Of a DNA stretch of 64,000 nucleotides, positions 47,565 to 60,166 are shown piece by piece; within the stretch, counting starts at the first letter, position 1, and each line of letters opens with the position of its first letter. Below the pieces are notes generated by a model that was not told where the DNA came from, did no database searches, and saw only the letters and a list, made by a program, of their open reading frames with translations. Both the position numbers and the translations under genes were made by a program. Source of the DNA: Cephalotus follicularis (Eukaryota > Streptophyta > Magnoliopsida > Oxalidales > Cephalotaceae); contig BDDD01002389.1 in assembly GCA_001972305.1 (NCBI GenBank), positions 1 to 64,000 on the forward strand, written 5' to 3'.

Positions 47565-50351
47565 TGTAACACCCCCGATCTGTGGGAGTCACCACAAGTA
47601 CATATAACAGAAACTAAGCATAACATAACATATTAAAAACGTTCATCTTTATTAAAAACGTGATGGTTTAAAGCATATCCACAACATATAAAAACTGATC
47701 ATAACTGAACTTAAGCATAACCCAAAAGTTATAAAACGAAATTAACATATTGTTCAATTTAACGGTTCCACTACAACCATATAACATAAAGGTATCAGCT
47801 ACTAAACGATCCTCAGACATATGGGAGTCACTCTCATCACACATTGCCCCTTTGCTCCTGATAACCTGCCTCATGGAAACAAAAATGTGGCTGAGCAAAC
47901 CTCAGTACGGATATAGAATATAAAGCAGTAAACGATATTTTAAAGCAAGAAGATTTCAAAAGATACTTTAAGCGGAAATCTTAAGCAATAAAATAATTTA
48001 AACATAATTTGTAAATGCCCATGGCAAAACATATAAACCAATTCATAACTTTGAAAACCATAAAGTGTACCCTTTTCAAAACATAGGATCCATAACTGAG
48101 CACAAAACATATCACATAGTAGCAAGGGGCTCGCGATACCCACATTGCCAAATGGAATTGCAGTATACGGCACTACACAAACAATTCCCATAAACATATC
48201 TCATAAACATATAACTAGAATCGATCCATACGCCCCTATCAAAAATCCTATCCAAGGATATCACAGAGAGAAGCCGTAAACAAATCACACAATTACGGAA
48301 AGTGTCAAGCCCACGTGCCAGGATCACAACATGCCTATGGTACCCCCATAGGTGGTTAAAAGCTCAGTATATCACCACTTTAGAAATTATGATTTCATCA
48401 AATCATTTAAAACACATAGAAAGTTTCCCAAAACACAATCATAGATCGTTCTCAAACGATATAAACACATGCTTTCATAATCGGAAAATCAACTCATTTA
48501 ATTTCACAATAAAGAGATGATTGCATAACATTTTGTAAACACATTATACTGATTTCATAAAGTCAGAATATTTACCTCATAAAATATCGAACGACTTTAT
48601 TTTCCAAATCCAAATATACGGAATTCTTAAACCAAAAGAAAACATATTCGTAAAACCAAATGATAACGAAACCAGAATCTGTATTTAATCTCGAAACAGA
48701 ATTAAAACATCAAGAGTGTGTCAAGGAACGAAAAACCCGTACCTTGCGCGATCACAGATACGCTTACGAATAACTTAAAAGTCCCACGTAGCACACAAAT
48801 CTGTACAATACGAAAACATTCATATAAGAGTCTAAATTTCATTTTGAGCATAAAACATAATCATAATGATGTTTAGGAATAAACACGGATCATCGAAAGA
48901 ATAAACGGATGAAAACAAAAAATTACAGGACATTCCAGCCGACTGTTTGAAGGATCCAGTCGACTAACAAGAGGTGGCAGTCAACTACACAACAGGGCCA
49001 GTCGACTACTCAACCTGGATTTGCAGACAGTCAACTGAAATAATGAACCAGTCGACTACACAACCTAAAACCACTCGACTATCCAAATAAGGCAGTCGAC
49101 TACCTAAACTAGATAGCAACCAGTCGACTGAAACACGGTGTCCAGCCGACTATACAAGGCAACCAGTCGACTGCATTCATAGGGCAGCCGACTGTCCTGG
49201 TCGACAGAAACCAGAAATATGGCAGTTGGATGCAATCTTGCTGCCCAAACTCAACTTATTCAATACCAGATGATTACCAATATTGAGAACAACTTTATAT
49301 AACATGTAAACATGGTTATAACACAGAATTCGACAAAGACATGTTGACAGAAAATTGTTTAAGGTGATAGGGACTTTAAACTATATTACACAATTGCATA
49401 CTTTCGATTCTGTCAATTTTTGGTGTTCATATGCATCAAAACGAGATTACCTAACATGTCCTATGTGTCTACAGATCATCACAACCACAGGAATTATTAT
49501 TGACAGAAAACAGGAGGTAGAAATCAAAACTACTCCTTCTCTAGCAACCTATAACCTTCGAATTCAATAAACAGCAATATAAGGCCAATCACCATGACAT
49601 AACAACATGGAAACCAACCTGATGGACGCTCAAAAATAGTCATAGAAACACCAATTCGGATGACACAGTGGCTGCTCAAAACAAAAGAGAAGGAAAGAAA
49701 ATAATGAACTCAAAGCCTGCCAACAATACCTACACTGCCAATAACGATTCCTATGTAGAAATCATGAAGAACTAACCTGTTTAATGAAGCAAAAACACAA
49801 AGAACTCAATGACTCTTCCAATGGCAGGTTCGGTAGCAAAAGATATGGAAGAAACGAAGACTTTGACATGCATATATATCTCAACAGAGACCCAAACGGG
49901 AAGGATAGGAAAAGAAGGAAAATCCTATCTGCTGGATAAGGAAAACCAACTGATTTTTGGGGAGATAGGAAGGAAAAGATAGAGTTGTGTGGGAGAGGGA
50001 GATAGGAAAGAGTGGGATACGGGAGAGAGAGAGAGAATTTGAGAGGGAAAAGGAAAGTGAATAAAAGGTAAGGATTTTATTTTTAAAACCAATTCTGCCA
50101 ATTAATTTAATAAAATCAATTTAAATAAATCATTTTATGAATATAAAGTAATAATTATGTATTAATAAATGAGTTTTTATAGTATTAATAATGCAACTAA
50201 ATTTATCCAACAAAAGCCCATACTAACAAACCCAAAACAAAGGTTGGTATCAGTCAGCCCAAAGCGTAAACGAAACATAAAACATACCCGAAACATAAAC
50301 GAAACAAATAAAACCCGTAAGAAAATACGTACAGGTAAGCAGGGTATTACA
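47565..50351 (-). mobile_element. 5' LTR of D, 2,787 bp
   Basis: It is collinear with 40254-43027 with scattered substitutions and small indels, for example an extra ACATACCCGAA-type segment near 50283. It contains the array at 48938-49205 and the twin hairpin near 47869-47905. Confidence 0.92.
48938..49205. repeat. GTCGAC-core array in D 5' LTR
   Basis: It has the same unit order as the 3' LTR array (41627-41894). Several cores differ between the two copies (for example GTCAAC here versus GTCGAC there, and GTCGAC here versus GTAGAC there), while the positions are kept. Confidence 0.9.
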
Positions 50352-50528
50352 GACAAAGTTAAAACAATACCCCTTGTCATACTAAGGGTGAGCTAATGGA
50401 TTAAGGGGGAGTTAGTTATGAGTTATGTGTTATGAGTTATTTGTATATGTTTTACTTATGTTCTCATAACTTGTATAACTTTTGTTTAAAACTATAGCAA
50501 ATTTTGTCATCATCAAAAAGAGGGAGAT
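50352..50528 (+). other. C1 3' untranslated region, part 2, with PPT
   Basis: This is the remainder of C1 after D, ending in the purine run AAAGAGGGAGAT (about 50517-50528) directly before the 3' LTR. No ORF is seen. Confidence 0.75.
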
Positions 50529-50656
50529 TGTTGACATTTATGTCTCAATCCAAGTTTTGATGATAACATATTTGTATTTAACAAGGTTTCTTTTTGTGCA
50601 AGATAAGAAAAAAAGTTGCAAAATCAAAACAGAAAATTGCAGATAGAGGTCTAAGC

Positions 50657-51130
50657 GTCAACGGTCACAATAAAACCGTCAGCGCTTTGTGAGACCTTCG
50701 ACGCCCAAGTGAAAAGCGTCAACATTTGAAGCATTTTGAGCAAAGGAGAAATTGCTCAAACCGCTGACGCTCTGAAGAAAGCATCATCGGTTTAAGGCAA
50801 GGAGCCAACGATTAAGCACTCCATATTAGCGGTTAAAAACAGAAGATTTTGGAGCCAATCAATTTGACCTAAGCGGCGACGCTCAGAAAAAAGCATCAGC
50901 GCTTTAATCCAAGGCATCAGCGGTTAAAAACTCGACATCAGCGGTTAAAAACAGAAACTTCTGGGCCAATTAAAATTGCTCAAAGCGGAGACGCTTAACA
51001 CAAATCGTCAGCGCTTTGAGGGAAACCGTCGACTCCAAATTCAAGACCGTCAGCGCTTGGAATAGAACTTTCAAATTCAAATATCCAACGGACTCTCAAG
51101 CGGTGACTCTTTCAAGAACAGCGTAGACAC
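50657..51130. repeat. GTCGAC-type array in C1 3' LTR
   Basis: Variable cores start at 50657, 50678, 50697, 50718, 50763, 50783, 50804, 50824, 50875, 50895, 50916 and 50937, and more follow to about 51130. Most steps are 19-21 bp. The cores are more degenerate (GTCAAC, GTCAGC, ATCAGC, GGCGAC) but keep AAGC or GC before and GCTT or GGTT after. Confidence 0.75.
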
Positions 51131-51187
51131 TTTGCGCGCGGGAAACAAATTACTGAAAATAGTTTAATGAGTTGTTTTATGAGGCTA

Positions 51188-51250
51188 CAACTTCCAAGAC
51201 TGATAGAACAACTTCCAAGACTGAAGCTACAACTCCCAAGGCTGATAGAA
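51188..51250 (+). repeat. 21-bp minisatellite, 3 copies, in C1 3' LTR
   Basis: Units start at 51188, 51209 and 51230. The 5' LTR has one more unit (8965-9048). Confidence 0.85.
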
Positions 51251-51905
51251 CAATTTTCTAGATAGAAGTAGCTATTTCCAAGGTCCATATATTATTGCTA
51301 TTCAAATCAAATTCAGCTAGAAAGAAGAAAAATACAAGAAATTACAAAGAAGAACAAGAACATTCAAGCTAGTGAAAAATCAAGAGCAAAATCCAACACT
51401 TTCATATCATCATCAAGAAGTCTTTTCAAGATCAATTTTTATCATTGAGAGCATTAAAATTTCCTGTAAACAAAATAGTCATACCAAACCTTTGAGAGGT
51501 TAGACAAAACACTTATTATTTTCGTAATCCACACATAGGGGAATGAACCCTAAGGTGAAGAATGGGGAGTGAACCCTTGTGATTGAGGTCAATTACAAAA
51601 CATTGTAAAGGTGCACCGTATAGCCCCTGTAAAGATATTCAGAGATTGCGTTTGGGTGGAACACTAGTGGAAACTCAAGGAGGACCTTGGGAAAGTGAAC
51701 GTAGGCACGATCTTTGCCGAACCATTATAAATTGTGTTTACATCTCTCTAACCCTTTTCTCCGCAATTACTTTACCTATTTTATTGTTGATTACCTATTT
51801 GATTTGTGTTCATTGCTTAACTTGATTAAATCTAAAAAAGTTATTAAAATTAGTTAATACTACGATTCACCCCCTCCCCCTCCCCCTTGTAGTATATTCA
51901 ATATT

Positions 51906-53158
51906 GACAAATATATATGTTTCAAGTATTTATAACTTATGAATTACTCAAGTGGATTGTTGCATGTGATTGCTATCATTGCCACTGGCGGGGTAGGGTT
52001 GGTACTTAGCCGCCGTGCTAGTATTGTAGTGTTACCGTTAGCGGGGAAGTATTGATACTTAGCCACCGTGTTAGTATCGTTTAGTGTGTCCTGAGTGTTG
52101 ATACTTGTCGCCGTGCTAGTTACGGGGACATTGGTTGCACTGAGTGTATTGGATTGTTTGTCCGCTGTGACATGCCTGAGTGTACTGAATTGTCGTTCGT
52201 TGTGACATGCTGCTCGTATTGTTTGGTCCTTCGGGGACGTGCCTTACTGTTATTGTGTGGATGTAGCTCTAGCGGGTTACGCCTGCACTTTGTATATACA
52301 TATATATATACATATATACATATATATATACATATTGTTTGACTCTAGGTGCCAGGAGATAGCTAGAGGTACTCACTTTGATTACTGAGCCGTCGTGCCA
52401 GTAACTTGTTGATTATTAGCCGCCGTGCTAGTAACCTGTTGACCTACTTCGAGCAGACCAGAGCAGGGGCTGAAGTGTGGAGTGTGCGACGTTGGGTTCA
52501 GGAGTTGGCAACGCTCTCGTACATCCTGATTGAATTGCTTGGTCCTTTGAGGACATACTTGCTGGAATGTGTTGATGTAACCCTGATAGGGTTGCACCTG
52601 TACTATGAATATATATATATATATATACACACTGTTATATATACTGTACTACATCACTGTGCATTCATTACATGACATGTAATGTTGATCCCGAATTGCA
52701 TTCATACTTTCACTAATTAGCCGAGTGAGGACAAAGAATAACCCCCTACAATTTCATATTGATGCAGTGGATCAAATATGGACCAGCATGGATGAGGATC
52801 AAATTGTAATAATGCTGTTTATCGAACTTGTGTTCTTCTGGTTTTTCTTGAACTTGTTCTGTATTAAATGGTGGTTGTACACCACACATTTGGTTTACAT
52901 GTTTTATGTCATTAATTGATAATGTTTAATCACACTCCGTATTGTGGGAAATTATCAGTGGAGTATTGTATTCGTTTAAGTATTGTGGTAACATGTAGTA
53001 TGGGATGCTTGTTATGTTGTTATTTGGCTTATTTGATAATGCTTCCGCAAGATATGGTTGTTTTGGAAAGTTTTAATTTTGTGGTGTTTTTGCATAACCT
53101 TAATATACTGTGTTAATTGCCGTCACTTAAGTGTTGATAATGAAAATGGGGTGTGACA
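51906..53158 (+). mobile_element. Element H: F-family LTR fragment, plus strand
   Basis: This matches the 3' half of the G LTR: the AGGAGTTGGC block, GGTCCTTTGAGGACAT, the TA microsatellite, TTAGCCGAGTGAGGACAAAG, the ACACTCCGTATTGTGG block and the end GGGGTGTGACA. Its 5' half is missing because C1 is inserted at its left edge. No PBS follows, so it is a 3' or solo LTR. Confidence 0.75.
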
Positions 53159-55368
53159 ATTATCCTAAACCGTCTCAACGGATCAGTTGATCACCATGTC
53201 AACTGAATACACATATAGCACCCTGTCCGTAAAGGGTTGGATCTCGTGCCTGAGAGGTTATGAGAATGAGATCCTTACTCCCTTGTGACAAAGGTTCCAA
53301 GTAATAGGTTCGCTTTCTTAGGGCAATTGATGAACTGCAAAGACTTACCGTGTTATGCTTGCTCTGAATGGTAAAGGGCGAAGGATTATCTCATTGCCAT
53401 TTGGGTTTTACCCAAAAGCTTATGTGGGGTGCGTGGAGAGGCACGACACTGAACCGACCAACCATAGGTTATCTATTTGGAGAGTCAAAACCTTTGTCAA
53501 TAGAGTTCCTATTGTCTCGGTAGTGTTTAGTCAAAGGTGACTAGTAGATCATTCGTGATTTACGTTGTGTCCTTAGACCTGAGCGGCTGACATGCGTTGT
53601 GTAGTAACTGCTTGGCTTTGCTTTTCGCCTTCCCCAGCACTAGCCACGTGTTGGCAAAAGGGTTGTCTTTGGGCCTTGTGGGAGCTGCATTGAGATGTAT
53701 GGATTAGTTCACAATATGGGATCGGCAAACCCATGTTGAGGGTTATAGGCTCTATAACATCTATGACGATTGAAGACTTAAAGTCCCGGGCTGGCACTGG
53801 GAGATTGGGAACAAAAGGTTTTTGGGGATATCTCCCATAGTCTCGATGCATTCATAGAATTATAATTATCACGGTTTTATCTAGGGGTGACATTAATCCA
53901 AACCCTAGTCCGCGGTCAGAGCCGAGATGATGAAGGATACGCAACACGTAAATCGATGACAGTGATAAAGCACTGGGGAACCGACTAACGAATGATAGAC
54001 GTGGTACTATGTTGTCCACGAATCCGGGGGTGATTATAGATCACACCAGGGTTATTAGCTGGATAGTCGTACCAGAACTTTGGTATGTTCTGGGAAATTT
54101 ATCATCGTATCAGAATTCCACCGGGCTTTCGGGTCCCGCCTGATTATTGGAAATGTGACGCATGCTGCACACATGCTCGCTTGGTGGTAAATATTGTTTT
54201 TTAACTAGTATATATTATTTTGACATTAGTGGTTTGTTTCCCTTTCCACTAATACTCATCTTGATATATAAAGAGATTTTTAGTGGGAGCATGTTTTAAT
54301 TTTAATATTAAAAATTTGAGAGACATTTTTTACAAAATTAAAAGGGAGAAACATGTTTAATTAAAATGTGTGTTACATGTTTTAAACAAAAAGGAGAAAA
54401 GGGACTTTTTTTTTAAAGGCCAAGAAAAACACGCCAGAAAACGCACTGCGTGATTTTTTGGCGAGAGGGAGAAACGCACTTCTTGCGTTACGCGTTGAGG
54501 CGCGCGCTCGGCTGGAGAAGAATACGTGCAAGGTGTCGATGGCCGGGAAGAGGACCTGCGAATCCACGGTGAGTCCTCCTCTCTCTTGCCCTCCCGTTTT
54601 CTCCTTCTTTCTCTCCCTGGCGGCAGTTGTCGTTTCTTCCGTTTTTGCTCCCGGCGTCTCTTTCCACCGCCGATGATCACAATGGGTGGAGCCAATCAAT
54701 GGCTCTATCCATTTTGATCTTAGTTTATAGTTTTTTCGATCGTTTTTGGCCGGTTTGGGTTTGGTGAGTCCACTCTGTCGAGTCGAAGCGTCGGCTACCG
54801 TGACTTATGGTTCCACGCCAAGTCACGGCGAGTCTAGGGTGTAGGTGCTTAGATTGGCTACTTGGGGATCGGATATGGTGCGACCGGTCTGCGGCAAGGT
54901 TGAACCGGACCGCTGAGTTCAGCTCAGTGATTCAATGTCACTGCCGTCTGAGTCAAGGCATTCTGGGGCAATTCTCGTCGTGTCTCCACCAGTTTTGGGA
55001 TGATCGGCACTTCTGGAGTCCATTGGTGTCCTGGTCATTGCTCCAGCTATTTGGCCAGAATCCCGGCAGTGGGTCTGGTGACAGGCGGTGGCAGCTGCAA
55101 GCGTGTAGTAGCCTCCAACGTTGGTATGGTTGCTAACCTTCTATATTTATTATCACCAATATGGTTTCGGTTTATCTTTATGTGCATGCTTGATTTTGTT
55201 TTAGTTCGATTGTTAATTAAACGAAGATCCTTAGCTTTTTTTACTTTGGTAGTAAGATGTTAGTGTGAACCTTGACTTGCCATCTTGGTGTGTTTTTAAA
55301 ATTAAAAATATACACACTAGCATCCTAGACACAAAATCAATCGGTTTCCCTCCTGGGTATCCAACAAG
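53159..55368 (+). mobile_element. 5' LTR (decayed) of copia element I
   Basis: It ends GGGTATCCAACA before a PBS-like TGGTATTAGAGAGATC. Parts near 53287-53590 match the nested solo copia LTR in element A in inverted orientation, which marks them as LTR rather than gene sequence. The LTR start is not seen at the junction with H. ORFs in the GC-richer stretch near 54400-55100 resemble nothing known and are likely incidental. Confidence 0.55.
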
Positions 55369-55370
55369 TG

Positions 55371-55386
55371 GTATTAGAGAGATCCA
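55371..55386 (+). other. Degenerate primer binding site of element I
   Basis: TGGTATTAGAGAGATC differs by one base in its first ten from the canonical TGGTATCAGAG. It lies two bases after the LTR end. Confidence 0.6.
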
Positions 55387-56844
55387 TTTAATTTCAATTG
55401 GAATTTAATTTCGGTTTTTGTGGCTATTTTCGAATGATTAAAGTAGCTGAAATTCTAGTTTCATTCATTTCCCACAGTTGTTTTATAAAATAAAATATTT
55501 ATTTTTCGGGAAACTAGGTTTTAAATAATCTACTGAGAGGTTTACTGGACTATCGGCAGACTTATGAAATTATTTCGATTGGTCATCGGAAATTGAAATT
55601 CCTTGTGTTTATTTAAAGTCTATACTGGATGTAGATTTTAAATGTCTTATGCATGATGGTTGGCTATGGGACTGGACCTAGCTTTTGATTTCTTTTGTGG
55701 ATGATTTAATTTGCTTTATTAACTTGTGCGTTTTTTGGTCTGTAATAAGGTTGCCTGCGTGCACCATAAATTCCTTATTTGTTTTATTCTCTCTCCCTCC
55801 AATTTGTATTGTATTCTTTATTTTTTAAATGTTTTTGAGAAATTTCATTTTGTAAACAAAGAAGAGAAGAATTACAAAGGAGCTTGTAGAAGAAGATTAT
55901 GGAAGTTGCAAGACCAAGTGAAGGCCATGTATGCATGATGCATTTTGTAATAAAGTAGTTTTAAATAGTTCAACTAGAAAATCGAGTGATCACATTGGCT
56001 CGTGTGATCACTTATAGATTTAGTCCCTGGCCAGGCCATTTTAATTTCTTGGGAGAAATAGGTTGCATGAGATGGATGTTTTTATTTTTATTTTTTTTGC
56101 AAACAATCCAAACACGTCAAGCATGCTAAGCCGCTCAATTGGATTGGAAGATAAAATCAATCTAATAACGGCATGGTAATATATAAAATTTGATGAGACC
56201 AAAATTCCTCCAAACTTGTGAAATAATAAGTCCATAAGCGGTGGGACATAAGGTTGCCTCGTCGTTGGCCTTCCATGACCTTCGTTGAATGGTGTGGACA
56301 TATTGGGGAAGGCACTGTGACAGCAGAGGTGCCCCGTATGACAATTTCTATTCAATTTCAGTGTGAGGTGCACTGGAAGGAAATGGAATTGTTTTGGCAT
56401 CAGGACACAGACACGTCTGGGTGTTAAAAATATGTCAATTTCTTTAAGGATTGTGGGTTCGGACTTAAACCGGGACCATATTGTTTGCACAACGATAGTT
56501 GGGACTATATGGGTCGGCAGGCTGAATCTTGTATCGGATCTTACATTTTTTGGGAAACAGGTCCTAATGTAAATTGGCACTCGTGTCTACCTATTCAGGT
56601 ATTATGGTTTTCATGGCGATAGTCGGGACTATAGTATGCTTGATAGATTCCGATCCCCACTGGGATGCAAGAGGCTTCTCGAGTTCCACATGGAGGTGTG
56701 GGATACGATTAGAATAGTGGGAGGAGAGATAATTACAAAAGACCAAGTATTATGGTAGTAACATAAATGGAATGATCTATTAATATTCTCTCTCTCTTTC
56801 CTCTTATAGGTTGCTAGTTTTCACATACTCGATTTAATACTCAA
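55387..56844 (+). other. Leader region of copia I, no gene seen
   Basis: This is an AT-rich, non-coding leader between the PBS and the gag-like ATG at 56845. The minus-strand 179-residue ORF at 56041-56580 resembles no family I know and lies across leader sequence. I treat it as chance. Confidence 0.5.
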
Positions 56845-57660
56845 ATGGCAGACAGCACGGCAAATTTAAACACATTTGGAACTCCTAAACTTCAACATCC
56901 GATTTTCAATGAATGGAAATGCGTTTAGCGTTATATTCTCATGAGCACGAGAGTTGCTCATGTTATAACTGAGATAACCCCGAGCTAGTGAACGATGTAT
57001 CCGACCATCACAAGGCCATATCGGCTAAGTAATGGGACGACTATTGTCGAGCTCATAGCCTAATAGTTGTTAACATGCTGCCACGATTGCACGTGTAAGG
57101 TTATGCACTCATAGACCTTGTGTGCCATGCTTACATAACTCGAGGAGTTGTATGGCACCCAGTCGAGGACTGTAAAGGTAGATTTTGACTGAGAGAGGTC
57201 GAGATCATCTATGATGCCTCGATTTCCTCCTTGAATAATCTCAAGGGGAGATAGATCAAGTGAATCTAAGTTCCAAGGGTGAAAACCCAAGGAAGAGGCA
57301 GCTAGTGCAAAGGGAATTCCATTCTGGAAAGGATCTAAAAGTTTTTTTCTTAAAGGAGTTTGCCTACTTCCATTGTGGGAAGCTAAGGCAATTGGAAGAG
57401 ATATAGTTCGTTCCTAAGTCCAAAGCAGGAAATGCCTTGTGTTGGGTATTTCCAAACACTTTATCTAGCTTACAATATAAGTTCAACTTGGGTAGAGAAC
57501 CCAGATTGTGAGACTAACATTTATAACTCTTTGCAGTACCTAAGAGATGCTAGACAGTTAAGAGAGTTGGTAAAGTTAAGGACTAGCGTCATGGTGATGA
57601 ATAGAGAATTCACACCAATGGTGTTGGCATTAATGAATTTGTAAATTTTGCAAATGGAAA
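56845..57660 (+). pseudogene. Copia I gag and protease remnants
   Basis: A gag-like ATG at 56845 (MADSTANLNTF) soon hits stops. Farther on, FHCGK (about 57373) is a leftover of a zinc knuckle. A stretch near 57490-57590 (STWVENPDCETNI, then LRDARQLRELVKLR) aligns by eye with the copia protease block that normally reads W-V-L-D-T-G-C-x-S-H-I; the catalytic D-T-G is lost. Many frameshifts. Confidence 0.55.
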
Positions 57661-57959
57661 TGTATTATAAACATGATCTCTATGTATAAAGAACATTTCA
57701 ATGTTCTAGTTAGTGCAAGAGGCACGTGGACTGAAGAGATCTATGTCTCATACAGTTACCATTACATTACATTAACAATTCAAGGAACTATATAATAAAA
57801 GACTATGAGAAATGAGGTTTTCACTACTTCACCTTCACCGGTGATTTTTTCACTGTTTAGGTGCGTGTTTAACGTTCAAACACAAGTCTAAAATCCAACA
57901 AAAGAGTCATGGATTTATGACAAGAAGTAAATAATGGTAATGTCCATTATGTCTTTTAT

Positions 57960-58250
57960 ACATCTTCCAAATCTTATTTTGGGGTGATGCACTGCAGCTG
58001 GAAGAGCATATCCTAATCCGGCTTCTTTTGAAATATGTCCCCTCCATGTCTAGTGAGATATTTAAATGGATGAAGCCCAACCTAAACCGCTTGAGGGTTA
58101 AGGCTGTCCAGTTTATATAAGAATGTGGAAACCTTCTAAGCTGGAGGCACGATTGAGACTTTGCCAGTTTTTGGAATATTCTAAGAAGTGCTTTGGATAT
58201 TATTTCTACCATCCCAGGGAACAAAAGGTTGTTTGTTTCGCTTACTGCAA
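57960..58250 (+). pseudogene. Copia I integrase C-terminal remnant
   Basis: Fragments read AAYILNPASFE, then GCPVYIRM-KPSKLEAR and FLEYSKKCFGYYFYHP. This is the block after the copia integrase core that normally reads GCPAYV...DKLEARS...FIGYPKES-GYYFY. Frames are broken by stops. Confidence 0.65.
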
Positions 58251-58251
58251 A

Positions 58252-58423
58252 ATTCCTAGAGAGGGAATACCTACTTGTAGGAAGCAGTGGGGGTAAGATG
58301 AAACTAAGAATGTTTTCACCAGGTAGAAACTCACAAAATTCCTAAGGAGGGAATACCTGCTTGCAGGAAGCAGTGGGGGTAAGATGAAACTAAGAGTGTT
58401 TTCACCAGGTAGAAACTCACAGG
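58252..58423 (+). repeat. 86-bp tandem duplication in copia I
   Basis: Two copies (58252-58337 and 58338-58423) contain GAGGGAATACCT and the TTTTCACCAGGTAGAAACTC end, with a few differences. It lies within decayed pol. Confidence 0.85.
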
Positions 58424-58699
58424 ATGATAAGGAATTAGAGGCTTAATCCTCTAAAGACATAATTAGGAAAGGATCCCAATCTGAGATGGAATCTCAGTTA
58501 GGCACTCCTCTAGCAAGGAGATCGTGTAAGGCTTTTGACAGCGCCTGAGAAATACGGTTTTATCATGAAAGGCACTGACGAACCTAACGTCAGCGAGATA
58601 ATGAGCTTATCAACTACGAGGAAACAGTGAAGTGCACTGATTACAGGACATGGTAAGAGACCATGAAATCCGAAAAGGACTCCATATACGCCTACCAAG

Positions 58700-60140
58700 T
58701 AAGGGACTTGGTGTACGCACCTGAAGGCTTAAAATCCTATCGGATGCTAGTAAATCTTCAAGAGGAAGATTGACGTTAGTGGAAAAGGTTAAAACCTTTA
58801 AAGTGCAATTGGTTCCGAAAGGGTATACTCTAAGATAAGAGGTCTACATATACTAGGAATTTTCTCACTAGTTGAAATGCTTAAGTCCATTCGGATACTG
58901 CTTCGTAATTGTTGCTCATCGTTATAATGAGCTATGACAAATGGATGTCAAGACAGTCTGCAAGAGTGGCTATCTTGAAGACGACATCTAAATGTCCCAA
59001 ACCCTGCAAGCTCCAAAGTTTTATAACCTTAAGCAAGCATCCCATAGCTTAAACATCCATTTTAATTTTATCAAAGATATGGATAAGCCTAATATCTACC
59101 TGAAAAAGGATAACCCAGAAATCATTTTCTTGACACTGTATGTAGAAAACATACTACACATAGAGAATGATATAGGTATGTTGAAATACAGTTAAGTACG
59201 AACTTCTTCGTAAAGGATTTGGGAAGGGCTTCGTACGTTTTGAGAATGAAGATCTATAAGAGATAAATCAAGTAGGTTGCTTGGACTTTTGCAAAGCCAG
59301 TACATCAGCGTGTAGCTGAAATGGTATGGAACGAATTCCATATATGGCTTACTGCTAATTAGCCAAGGAATTCACCTTTCCTAGAGGATGTATTCCTAGA
59401 CTTATGAGGAGAGGACACGCATGAATAGGCAACCTTATGCTTCGGCAATAGGCTCCATTACGTATGCCATACTTAGTACTGGGCCTGATGTCGATATGCC
59501 TAAGGGTCTGGCTAGTAGATTTCAGTCCAGTCCCTGTAAGAGACGTTGCGACAATGTCAAGAGGATATAATGAATGTGAAAGACTCAGGATTATTTCTTT
59601 ACACATGGAGAAGATAGTGAATTGAGATGTAAGAGTTAGGTCAACTCTAGTTTCAATTATGATCTAGATGATCACAAATCTGTTTCAGGATATGTGTTGG
59701 TCCTGAATGGAAGTGCTGTGTGAGTGGGAGGGGTGTGTGGCAATCGAGGACTGCAGACTCCACTGTGGAATAAGAGTATGTTGCAACCTGTGATACCAGT
59801 TATGGTAGCTGGTTTGGCAATGGAAGTTCATTATGGAACTTTATGTGGTTTTATCCATCATCTTTCCAGTTGTGCAGCATAAGGACGATGATGGGACATT
59901 GCACAAAAGATGGAACCCGGGTTTCATTACCACCCAAACATACATAGCGACGGTATTATTTGATCATGGAGATCCTAAATGAATGTAACATTTCGAAAAA
60001 GATGTTATTCAGGAAATATAGGACACATCATAAGAGTAGATGTCACCATAGAAAGAGTCACGTGGGAAGCGAACTTAGCAGACCCAATGACCAAGGCCGT
60101 GAGCAGTGCTAGAGTGAGATATGCTTAGGCTGTAGGTCTT
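58700..60140 (+). pseudogene. Copia I reverse transcriptase and RNase H remnants
   Basis: RT blocks in order: RKGYT (about 58817), MLKSIRILL (about 58879-58906), QMDVKT-like (about 58938), GYLEDDI (about 58970), KQASHSLNIHF, then LTLYVENILHIENDIGML (about 59133-59185), where the YVDD box reads YVEN. RNase H traces: PYASAIGSI (about 59432), SVSGYVLVLNGSAV (about 59675-59718), and the late block VTIERVTWEANLADPMTKAVS (about 60045-60105). Clearly dead. Confidence 0.8.
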
Positions 60141-60166
60141 CGTGGGTGGAGGGCCAAGTGGAAGAT

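Larger units (their letters stand above)
40254..50351 (-). mobile_element. Element D: Tekay/Del-type chromovirus, minus strand, 10.1 kb
   Basis: The 5' LTR is 47565-50351, the PBS 47548-47559, gag-pol about 43081-47395, the PPT 43028-43040 and the 3' LTR 40254-43027. The TSD gacaa is perfect (40249-40253 and 50352-50356). It is related to B throughout gag-pol but older or more decayed, with five in-frame stops, at least two frameshifts and an 85-codon deletion. It is inserted in the 3' untranslated part of C1 in the opposite strand. Confidence 0.92.
50529..51900 (+). mobile_element. 3' LTR of copia C1, 1,372 bp
   Basis: It starts TGTTGACATTTATG and ends GTATATTCA, matching the 5' LTR end before the PBS. 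It holds the GTCGAC-type array (50657 to about 51130), the 21-bp minisatellite (51188-51250) and a C-rich tract (about 51869-51887). The sequence after it (atatt, 51901-51905) is the candidate TSD; the partner would be left of the window. Confidence 0.85.

Noticed and set aside
54400..55100. GC-richer stretch near 54400-55100 as a host gene or CpG-rich promoter
   Set aside because: It lies inside the LTR of copia I just before its PBS. The ORFs are short, overlap in several frames and show no known domain.
56041..56580. A 179-residue minus-strand ORF
   Set aside because: It lies in the leader of decayed copia I, has no recognised motif, and overlaps LTR-leader blocks read on the plus strand.
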